This document shows positions 58,080 through 64,000 of a stretch of DNA of 64,000 bases, in pieces; the first letter of the stretch is position 1, and each line of letters opens with the position of its first letter. Under the pieces are notes generated by a model that ran no database searches, was not told the origin of the DNA, and saw nothing but the letters and a program-made list of their open reading frames with translations. The DNA lies in the NCBI RefSeq assembly GCF_030411955.1, contig NZ_JASNRA010000005.1, forward strand, positions 179,655 to 243,654, written 5' to 3'. Source of the DNA: Massilia sp. YIM B02443. GTDB lineage: Bacteria > Pseudomonadota > Gammaproteobacteria > Burkholderiales > Burkholderiaceae_D. Made by a program: the position numbers and the translations under genes.

Positions 58080-59437
58080 CTGGCTTGGGCAATCGTATCT
58101 GAGTTAACGACGAGTTCGCCGCGCAGGGTGTAATCGTGGCTGGCGCTGATGCGCACATCGGTCAACTGGCCGACGAGCAGCATGCCGGCATCGTCCAGTG
58201 GGAACAGGACGACACGATTGTTTTCCGCGCGGCCCTGGAGCTGCGTTGGATCCTTCTTGGCCGGTCCTTCGACCAGCACCCGCTGCACGGTCCCGACCAT
58301 CGCCGCGCTGTGCTTGCGCGTGTTGGCGTCGATCAGGGCCTGCAGCCGTTGCAGGCGCGCCAGCTTGACCTCGTGCGGGGTGTCGTCCTCGAGGTTGGCT
58401 GCCGGCGTGCCCGGGCGTTTGCTGAAGATGAAACTGAAACTGTTGTCGAAGCCGACGTCTTGCACCAGCTTCATCATGGCCTCGAAATCGGCCTCGGTCT
58501 CGCCCGGGAAGCCGACGATGAAGTCGGACGAGAACGTGATGCCGGGGCGCACCGCGCGCAGGCGGCGGATGATCGATTTGTATTCGAGGCCGGTATAGCC
58601 GCGCTTCATCGCGCTCAGGATGCGGTCCGAGCCGTGCTGCACCGGCAGGTACAGGTGGCTGACCAGCTGCGGGATCTTCGCATAGGCGTCGATCAGGCGC
58701 TGGCTGAATTCCTTCGGGTGGCTGGTGACGAAGCGCAGGCGCTCGATGCCGGGGATCTCGGCAATGTATTCCAGCAGCAGGGCGAAATCGGCGGTGTCGC
58801 CGTTCTCCATCGCGCCGCGGAAGGCGTTCACGTTCTGGCCCAGCAGCATGATTTCCTTGACGCCCTGGGCGGCCAGGCCGGCGACCTCGGTCAGCACGTC
58901 CTCGAAACGGCGCGAGACTTCCTCGCCGCGGGTGTAGGGCACGACGCAGTAGCTGCAATACTTGCTGCAGCCTTCCATGATCGACACGTAGGCCACCGGG
59001 CCTTCGACCTTGGCCGGTGGCAAGAAGTCGAACTTCTCGATCTCGGGGAAGGCGATGTCGACCTGGGCCGTGCCCTGCCTGCGGCGCTTTTCGATCAGTT
59101 GCGGCAGGCGGTGCAGGGTCTGCGGGCCGAACACCACATCGACGAACGGGGCGCGCTTGACGATGGCGTCGCCTTCTTGCGACGCGACGCAGCCGCCGAC
59201 GCCAATCACCAGTTCGGGCTTGTTGCGCTTGAGTTCTTTCAGGCGACCGAGGTCGGAAAAGACTTTTTCCTGCGCCTTTTCGCGAATCGAGCAGGTATTG
59301 AGCAGGATCACATCCGCGTCTTCGGGTTTGTCAGTGCGCACCAGTCCATCCGAGGCGCCGAGGACGTCGACCATCTTGTCCGAGTCGTACTCGTTCATCT
59401 GGCAACCGAAGGTTTTAATGAATACTTTTTTCTGCAT
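58076..59437 (-). CDS. miaB: tRNA-2-methylthio-N6-dimethylallyladenosine synthase
   Basis: MiaB methylthiolates i6A37 in tRNAs that read UNN codons. The 453-residue radical-SAM enzyme has an N-terminal [4Fe-4S] domain ([36 protein letters not shown]), the radical-SAM CxxxCxxC in [16 protein letters not shown], and a C-terminal TRAM domain. I use the ATG at 59437; a TTG at 59473 could add 12 residues. The stop overlaps the phoH start (ATGA). Confidence 0.96.
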   Translation of the reverse strand: MQKKVFIKTFGCQMNEYDSDKMVDVLGASDGLVRTDKPEDADVILLNTCSIREKAQEKVFSDLGRLKELKRNKPELVIGVGGCVASQEGDAIVKRAPFVDVVFGPQTLHRLPQLIEKRRRQGTAQVDIAFPEIEKFDFLPPAKVEGPVAYVSIMEGCSKYCSYCVVPYTRGEEVSRRFEDVLTEVAGLAAQGVKEIMLLGQNVNAFRGAMENGDTADFALLLEYIAEIPGIERLRFVTSHPKEFSQRLIDAYAKIPQLVSHLYLPVQHGSDRILSAMKRGYTGLEYKSIIRRLRAVRPGITFSSDFIVGFPGETEADFEAMMKLVQDVGFDNSFSFIFSKRPGTPAANLEDDTPHEVKLARLQRLQALIDANTRKHSAAMVGTVQRVLVEGPAKKDPTQLQGRAENNRVVLFPLDDAGMLLVGQLTDVRISASHDYTLRGELVVNSDTIAQAS

Positions 59438-59827
59438 GAAGTGCTGATGTGAGGGCGAGCGGTCGGTCGACAAGGGTACGAGGCAGTTTACCGTACTTCG
59501 GCGACTGTCCCTACAAGACAGCGGTGCGGGGGCAGGGCTGCAGGCTGAGAGGATGGTGTATGAAGCGGCAGTATTTCTGTACTGAAAGTAATTGTCGATC
59601 TGCTCAGATTGTTAAATATGCGGTTGGAATCGAACTTTATTTACAACGATTTATGATCTTCAGGTTATCAAGTATTTCCTCTTGTAAATCAAAGGCTTCG
59701 GTAAGGATTCCGATTTACAAAATTTATCCAAGAAATCTCTTGTGTGCGCCACAATCTAGCCCCATGTGCTGAAATGCCTATGTGACAAGCTTTCCGCACG
59801 ATAGCTTGATTTCCGACAAGGAGTCAC
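59438..59827. other. AT-richer gene-free interval upstream of the small ORF
   Basis: About 390 bases between miaB and the small ORF at 59828. The segment 59560-59820 is clearly richer in A and T than the rest of the window. I see no supported gene or terminator. It may hold promoters for the HTH-like gene at 60059 and binding sites for H-NS-type proteins. Confidence 0.45.
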
Positions 59828-59968
59828 ATGCGCGCCCTCTGGTACAACGGGGTGCATGGGGCAGATAATTTGTTTGAAAGACAAGTGCGCATGTGGAAAG
59901 AACGTGGAGCACACGTGATCCGGAACATTCTTAAGGGAACTCTCAGACTCAGTCTGTTTAATCCTTGA
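59828..59968 (+). CDS. Possible small ORF, 46 residues
   Basis: An unlisted small ORF starts at ATG 59828 with AAGGAG four bases upstream, one of the better ribosome sites in the window. The product (start MRALWYNGVHGADNLF, end LKGTLRLSLFNP) is basic, about 5 kDa, with no match I recognise. It ends 90 bases before the HTH-like gene on the same strand, so it could be a leader ORF or a small protein. Codon use is less GC-biased than the neighbours. It may be chance. Confidence 0.4.
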   Translation: MRALWYNGVHGADNLFERQVRMWKERGAHVIRNILKGTLRLSLFNP

Positions 59969-60058
59969 ACAGGTTCCGGGAACTTAAGTTGAAGAAAAGT
60001 AGTCTTTAACAAAAGTTCATAAGGGAACTATTTTAACCAAACTCGTGAGGTAAACATC

Positions 60059-60460
60059 ATGGCACAACAGCATCATGCTCTGTCTTCGCAGGAAAGCTAC
60101 AACCCGAACCACCTGCTGGACATCCTGCTCGGCAAAATGCAACTGAAAAACGACGCTGCGCTGTCGCGCATGCTCGAAGTTGCTCCTCCCGTCATCAGCA
60201 AGATCCGCCACCACCGTCTGCCGGTCGGCGCCTCGCTGCTGATCCGCATGCACGAAGTCACCGGCATGAGCATCCGCGACCTGCGCGACCTGATGGGCGA
60301 CCGCCGCACCAAGTACCGCCTGTCGGATGCCCAGGGCCGTCCGAAGCCAGAAGAGAAGGCCGCGCAAGCCGCCGCAGCAGCCGCTGCCCAGCAGCAAGCC
60401 CAGCCGGCACAGCCATCGCAGCAGAACAACGAGCCATCCTCGGGTAACTATGCGCACTGA
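60059..60460 (+). CDS. HTH-like (Cro/XRE-type) DNA-binding protein with low-complexity tail
   Basis: The 133-residue protein has a helix-turn-helix-like core from residues 18-80 (LLGKMQLKNDAALSRMLEV, then PVISKIRHHRLPVGAS), like Cro/XRE proteins, and an Ala/Gln/Pro-rich tail from about residue 100. The target is unknown. GTGAGG sits nine bases before the ATG. It is monocistronic, with a long AT-rich upstream region and two GC-rich hairpins downstream, a layout seen for well-expressed regulators. I do not know a gene symbol. Confidence 0.7.
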   Translation: MAQQHHALSSQESYNPNHLLDILLGKMQLKNDAALSRMLEVAPPVISKIRHHRLPVGASLLIRMHEVTGMSIRDLRDLMGDRRTKYRLSDAQGRPKPEEKAAQAAAAAAAQQQAQPAQPSQQNNEPSSGNYAH

Positions 60461-60467
60461 TGCCGTG

Positions 60468-60493
60468 GGCATGACAGCGGCACCTGTCATGCC
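60468..60493 (+). terminator. Hairpin after the HTH-like gene
   Basis: A perfect 10-bp stem GGCATGACAG/CTGTCATGCC with loop CGGCAC starts eight bases after the stop codon. No T run follows. Confidence 0.5.
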
Positions 60494-60510
60494 TTCGGTA
60501 TCAAGCGGCT

Positions 60511-60539
60511 GTGGCGCCGCCATCCACGCGCGGCGCCAC
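60511..60539 (+). terminator. Second GC-rich hairpin in the same gap
   Basis: A perfect 10-bp stem GTGGCGCCGC/GCGGCGCCAC (60511-60520/60530-60539) lies 17 bases past the first hairpin and is followed by TCCTGATTCTC. The pair may end transcription together. The rest of the gap to 60762 shows no gene. Confidence 0.45.
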
Positions 60540-60762
60540 TCCTGATTCTCGTTCGTCCCCGTCTCTTCGCTTTTCCCCGTTTCGTTCCGCGGCCTCGCCT
60601 TTTTCGAGGATGGCCGTTATTTTTTCCAGGCATTTGGGTCCATGCTGCCCGAATGATCCGAAAGCCGTCCTCATCCGGCTGCTCCTCACTGCCTCGAAAT
60701 GTTGTAGGCTCTGCGCGCCGGCCCCATTCCTGTATGGCTGGCAACTGTCATTGAGGAATTCC

Positions 60763-61368
60763 ATGAAACTGTATTTCAGCCCCGGCGCCTGCTCGCTCGC
60801 TCCCCACATCGTCTTGCTGGCCAGTGGCCAGCAGTGCAGCATCGAGCGCGTCGACCTGCGCACCAAGCTGACCACGAGCGGCGACGATTACCGCGCTATC
60901 AATCCCAAGGGCTATGTGCCGGCGCTGCAGCTGGACGATGGCCGGCTGCTGACCGAAACCCAGGTGATCCTGCAATACCTGGCCGACCAGGTTCCCGGCA
61001 GCGGACTGGCGCCGGCCGCCGGCAGCTTCGAGCGCTACCAGCTGATGGAATGGCTGGCCTACCTGTCGAGCGAAGTGCAGAAGCGCTTCCAGCCGCTGTT
61101 CACGCCCGGTACGAGCGACGAGGCGCGGGCGGCGGCTTGGGCCGCGCTGGCCGCGCCGCTGAACCACGTGGCGGCGCACATCGACGGTCGCGACTATGTT
61201 TGCGGCGAAGGCTTCACGATCGCCGACGCCTACCTGTTCACCACACTCGGCTGGGTCGGCTTCGCCGGCTTCGCGCTGGACGCCTGGCCGGCGCTGCAGG
61301 CTTACCAGCAGCGCATCGGCAGCCTGCCGGCGGTGCGCGAGGCCATGCGCAAGGAAGGCCTGGCGTAA
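60763..61368 (+). CDS. Glutathione S-transferase (beta-class-like)
   Basis: The 201-residue protein begins MKLYFSPGACSLAPHIVL, which contains the beta-class N-terminal motif with Cys10 as likely catalytic residue. It has NPKGYVPALQLDDG and LLTETQVILQYLAD in the thioredoxin-like domain and a helical C-terminal domain (FTIADAYLFTTLGW). It conjugates or reduces with glutathione; the substrate is unknown. GAGGA precedes the ATG at 60763; a longer upstream frame is not supported. Confidence 0.9.
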   Translation: MKLYFSPGACSLAPHIVLLASGQQCSIERVDLRTKLTTSGDDYRAINPKGYVPALQLDDGRLLTETQVILQYLADQVPGSGLAPAAGSFERYQLMEWLAYLSSEVQKRFQPLFTPGTSDEARAAAWAALAAPLNHVAAHIDGRDYVCGEGFTIADAYLFTTLGWVGFAGFALDAWPALQAYQQRIGSLPAVREAMRKEGLA

Positions 61369-61416
61369 GGGGCCGTGGTTGATCATCGGCCAGCGCCTGC
61401 GTGCTACCATGGCCGC

Positions 61417-61986
61417 GTGACCAGCCAACGCTATATCGCACTGCTGCGCGGCATCAATGTGGGCCGCGCGAAACGGATTGCCATGGCCGACCTGCGCAAG
61501 CTGGTCGAAAGCCTCGGCTTTACCGGCGTGCGCAGCCTGCTCAACAGCGGCAATGTGGTGTTCGACGCCGGCCCTGGCGCCGATACCGCGGCCGCCGCTG
61601 CCGCGATCGAGGAAGCACTGGTGCTGCGCCTTGGCGTGGCGGCGCGCGTGTTCGTGCTCGATCGCGCCGCGCTGGCCGACATCATCGACGACAATCCCTT
61701 GCTCGACCTGGCCGACGACCATGCGCGCCTGTTCGCCTTCATGCTGGCGGGCGAAGCGCAGCGCGAGGTGGCGGCCTGCCTGTGCGCGCGCGCGTGGGGC
61801 CCCGAGGCGCTGGCCCTGGGGCGGCGCGCGGCCTATGTCTGGTGTCCGGAAGGCCTGCTCGACAGCGCCGCCGCCGCGGCGCTGGGCAAGGGACTGGGCG
61901 ACGGCGCGACCTCGCGCAACTGGAAGACGATGACCAAGCTGCACGGCTTGTGCAGCGACGGCGTCCAGCCCGTGGCGCTGGACTGA
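61417..61986 (+). CDS. DUF1697 family protein
   Basis: The 189-residue protein has the family start RYIALLRGINVGRAKRI and MADLRKLVESLGFTGVRSLLNSGNVVF, with the C-terminal SRNWKTMTKL segment. DUF1697 has no established function. I start it at GTG 61417, right before the conserved sequence; an ATG further upstream is not conserved. It follows the GST gene by 48 bases. Confidence 0.85.
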   Translation: MTSQRYIALLRGINVGRAKRIAMADLRKLVESLGFTGVRSLLNSGNVVFDAGPGADTAAAAAAIEEALVLRLGVAARVFVLDRAALADIIDDNPLLDLADDHARLFAFMLAGEAQREVAACLCARAWGPEALALGRRAAYVWCPEGLLDSAAAAALGKGLGDGATSRNWKTMTKLHGLCSDGVQPVALD

Positions 61987-62020
61987 ACCGGCGCCATGAA
62001 TCGCGGCGCAGTCCTGGCGC

Positions 62021-62314
62021 CTACTTGAATTTGTCGCTCTTGTCCCGACCTGCCCGGTAGCCGATCAGGATCAATCCCACCAACATCATCGCGAACACTT
62101 CCGGTTCCGGCAGTTCGGACATCGGCGGCGCCGGCAACACGATGCCATGGCGGTTTGTGACGGTCAGATCGGACACCGGCGCGCCAATGGATGCAGAGGC
62201 CGGAGCAGGGGACGCCTGGGCAAAATCAGCAGCATCCAGATCGATGACGGCGGCTTGCGCCGACGTGCCGAGGCAGAGCGCGAACATCGCCATCCAAGCA
62301 TATCGTTTCATCAT
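62021..62314 (-). CDS. Short PEP-CTERM sorting-domain protein
   Basis: The 97-residue protein has a signal peptide (MFALCLGTSAQAA, cleavage near residue 22) and a C-terminal PEP-CTERM signal: LPEPEVFAMMLVGLILIGYRA followed by a short basic tail. Proteins of this type are cut and anchored by exosortase and are usually co-produced with exopolysaccharide. The mature middle part is only about 45 residues, very short for the class, and has no known fold. The exosortase is not in this window. A second in-frame ATG (62311) is possible. Confidence 0.8.
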   Translation of the reverse strand: MMKRYAWMAMFALCLGTSAQAAVIDLDAADFAQASPAPASASIGAPVSDLTVTNRHGIVLPAPPMSELPEPEVFAMMLVGLILIGYRAGRDKSDKFK

Positions 62315-62525
62315 CGCTCCTCGTCAAACACGGCATTGCACATCTTGCCCGAATGTTTTTGCTTGCGATATTCAGGCATGGTGAATGCCAATGCCCGGCC
62401 TGCATATGCAATCACGCAGCCTTACCAGCATAGCAAATCAGGCGCTCCTGAACAGGCCCGATTGAAGCGGGAAGTTGTGTAATGAAGTCATCCGTTTGAG
62501 TAAGATGCACGCACGTTGAGGTTAA

Positions 62526-62690
62526 TCAAACAAAAGTTGACTGTGGAAAATATGCAGCGCTCAGCAGTAAGCAAAAGCCCAGAAATATGCTGCTTGATAA
62601 TGTCAATGCATAAACAATTCCGGTTTTCTTTGGCACATCCATAACATTTGCTATCAGTCGAATAATCAAATCCGTTATCAGCTTTTTCAC
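62526..62690 (-). CDS. Possible small membrane protein, 54 residues
   Basis: An unlisted frame from GTG 62690 to a TGA at 62526-62528 encodes a basic N-terminus (KKLITDLIIRLIANVM) followed by one hydrophobic stretch (IVYALTLSSSIFLGFCLLL), as expected for a small membrane protein. No clear ribosome site is visible. A competing 69-residue ORF in another frame (62488-62697) covers the same bases. The region is AT-rich, so either may be chance or a gene remnant. Confidence 0.35.
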   Translation of the reverse strand: MKKLITDLIIRLIANVMDVPKKTGIVYALTLSSSIFLGFCLLLSAAYFPQSTFV

Positions 62691-62715
62691 ATGTCATAAA
62701 TAACGGATTTTTTTG
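62668..62715 (+). terminator. Terminator-like hairpin with T run (plus strand)
   Basis: A 10-bp stem AAATCCGTTA/TAACGGATTT (62668-62677/62701-62710) is followed by TTTTG. The loop is 23 bases. On the minus strand the same stem overlaps the start of the possible small membrane ORF. No plus-strand gene lies directly upstream, so its use is unclear. Confidence 0.5.
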
Positions 62716-62911
62716 TTCTTGCGGTATTCCCGACGCTTTTTTTTGACTGTATAGTCCTCTTTATCCCATTGCCTTCGGGCATTAAAGCCTTACCAAACGA
62801 GCACAATCTGTATTTGGTTCCGGCTCACGAAGCACCACCGCAGCACCCGCAGCACTGTCGTCCGACGCATCCCCAGCACCACTCATTCAGCACACACTTA
62901 GAGTACCGAGA

Positions 62912-64000
62912 ATGCCCAATTTCGCCCGACTCCAGATCGCTTTCAAGAACGTTTACGTCCGCATCCTGTCCGCAATCCTGCTGGGCATGCTGGTGGCGCT
63001 GGCGATCTTCAAGGCCGACGTGCCGCAGGACGCCAGTCCCGTGGTCCACTCGCAGAACATCGCCGAGATCACCGGGCTGGCCGGGCAGAAGGCGCGCCTG
63101 GAATACCTCCTGATCGCCAAGCCGCTGTCGGAAGCGCCGCGCTACATCTACAAGTTCAAGGATGCCGCGACCCTGAACGTGGTCAAGGTGCCGAGCACCT
63201 CGCACCTGTCGCTCGAGCGCGAAGTGCTGCTCAAGAACGCGATTCCTTACTCGATCGCCAAGGACGACTACCTGGCCAGCCACAAGGCGGTGATGGAAGA
63301 AGACCAGAGCGCGCTGGATCGCACCACGACCTTCTTCAAGCAGTACGGCTTCAACATCGCCATCGTGCTGCTGGTGCTGTACCTGATCAAGTTCGGCGTG
63401 CCGGGCATGGGCATGAGCGCCTCGATCATCACCCCGGACAAGCTGAAAGGCAGCATGGACGACCTGATCGGCATGGACGACATCAAGCAGGAAGTGCTGC
63501 ACCTGGAAGACATGATCCGCAACCGCGAGGTCTACCAGTCGCACAATATCGACAAGCCGTTCAACGTGATGCTGACCGGTCCTGCCGGCACCGGCAAGAC
63601 CAAGCTGGTCGGCTACCTGGCCAAGCGTCTCGACATGCCGATGATCTCGGCCTCGGGTTCGGCGCTGGAATCGGGCTACGTCGGCGGCGGCTCCAAGGCC
63701 CTGAACGCCCTGTACCGCAAGGCTTGCGCCAAGGGCAAGTGCATCATCTTCCTGGATGAAGCGCAAAGCCTGTTCATGCCGCGCGGCCGCAGCGACAAGA
63801 AATGGGAAGACGATACCGCCAACACCATGCTCGGCCTGCTGGACGGCGTGAAAAGCGACAAGGGCGCCAACGTGATCTGGATCGTCGCCTCGAACTTCGA
63901 CGACAACAACACCGAGATGGACGAAGCGATGCTGCGCCGCTTCTCGGTCAAGATCAACTTCCGCCTGCCGAACAAGGTCGAGCGCCGCGAACTGCTGCGC
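62912..64000 (+). CDS. FtsH-like membrane AAA+ ATPase, 3' end outside the window
   Basis: The first 363 residues are visible. Two membrane helices (around residues 16-34 and 144-161) bracket a periplasmic domain of roughly 105 residues, as in FtsH. The AAA+ module follows with Walker [10 protein letters not shown] near residue 223, Walker B CIIFLDEA near 277 and the arginine finger region MLRRFSVKI. The periplasmic domain does not look like standard FtsH. Whether an M41 zinc protease domain (HEXXH) follows cannot be seen. The ATG at 62912 has only a weak ribosome site (GAGTACCGAG). A promoter may lie in the AT-rich 62700-62770 stretch. Confidence 0.8.
   Translation, partial: MPNFARLQIAFKNVYVRILSAILLGMLVALAIFKADVPQDASPVVHSQNIAEITGLAGQKARLEYLLIAKPLSEAPRYIYKFKDAATLNVVKVPSTSHLSLEREVLLKNAIPYSIAKDDYLASHKAVMEEDQSALDRTTTFFKQYGFNIAIVLLVLYLIKFGVPGMGMSASIITPDKLKGSMDDLIGMDDIKQEVLHLEDMIRNREVYQSHNIDKPFNVMLTGPAGTGKTKLVGYLAKRLDMPMISASGSALESGYVGGGSKALNALYRKACAKGKCIIFLDEAQSLFMPRGRSDKKWEDDTANTMLGLLDGVKSDKGANVIWIVASNFDDNNTEMDEAMLRRFSVKINFRLPNKVERRELLR

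Noticed and set aside
59449..59772. 107-residue plus-strand ORF downstream of miaB
   Set aside because: It begins inside the miaB 5' region, has no ribosome site or recognisable family, and covers AT-rich sequence by chance.
62488..62697. 69-residue minus-strand ORF in the AT-rich gap
   Set aside because: It is Cys-rich and patternless. A shorter frame over the same bases reads as a membrane segment, which is the more protein-like option. Neither is certain.
1..64000. CRISPR arrays, tRNA genes, IS elements, prophage or a defence island
   Set aside because: I saw no repeat-spacer series, cloverleaf-like sequence, transposase or phage genes. Most of the window is conserved housekeeping and envelope genes.

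Overview
The window is one contiguous stretch of a high-GC betaproteobacterial chromosome. Gene content and order (aroQ-accB-accC-prmA; mpl-yqiA-ubiC; aroE-mtgA; pilGHIJ-chpA; yqgE-ruvX-pyrR-pyrB-pyrX; rfbBACD; waaC-waaA; miaB-phoH-ybeY-corC-lnt-glyQ-glyS-gmhB-plsC) point to Burkholderiales, most likely Oxalobacteraceae of the Massilia/Telluria type. The lysine-alanine histone-H1-like gene and a small PEP-CTERM protein fit that placement. This is inferred from protein resemblance and gene order; no 16S gene is present.

Layout. 1-3.9 kb: the end of a glycosyltransferase gene, a hairpin-rich intergenic region that looks like structured RNA, the histone-H1-like gene and yggT. 3.9-11 kb (minus): aroQ, accB, accC, prmA, a zinc-ribbon membrane protein, a PfkB kinase, a TlpA thioredoxin and a conserved hypothetical. 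11-19.5 kb (plus): mpl, an esterase, ubiC, an RNB ribonuclease, a TonB-family protein, aroE, mtgA and corA. 19.6-21.8 kb (minus): hemL and a thiD-like kinase, divergent from a rubredoxin. 22-31 kb (plus): the Pil-Chp chemosensory operon that governs type IV pili. 31-38.4 kb: a photolyase (minus), then yqgE, ruvX, pyrR, pyrB, a non-catalytic dihydroorotase homologue and an acyltransferase, then apaH (minus). 38.5-48.3 kb (plus): a cell-surface block with dTDP-rhamnose synthesis, a lipid-linked sugar transferase, H-NS, phosphohexomutase, LPS heptosyltransferase and Kdo transferase. 48.3-59.4 kb (minus): metallopeptidase, plsC, gmhB, glyS, glyQ, lnt, corC, ybeY, phoH, miaB. 59.5-64 kb: AT-richer intergenic DNA with possible small ORFs, an HTH-like protein, a glutathione transferase, a DUF1697 protein, a PEP-CTERM peptide and the start of an FtsH-like AAA+ ATPase cut by the window end.

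The envelope genes work together. rfbBACD and the phosphohexomutase supply activated sugars, the WecA/WbpL-like transferase starts glycan assembly on a lipid carrier, gmhB and waaC supply and attach heptose, and waaA adds Kdo. lnt finishes lipoproteins, and mpl and mtgA serve peptidoglycan recycling and synthesis.

I found no defence island, prophage, IS element, CRISPR array or obviously new multi-gene system. The best candidates for something undescribed are non-coding or small: the multi-hairpin region upstream of the H1-like gene, a dispersed GTAGGGTTGGCGG-type palindrome family (one copy supplies the stop codons of both flanking genes), a tandem MVAH mini-ORF duplication at the ruvX start, and two unlisted small ORFs near 59.9 and 62.6 kb.
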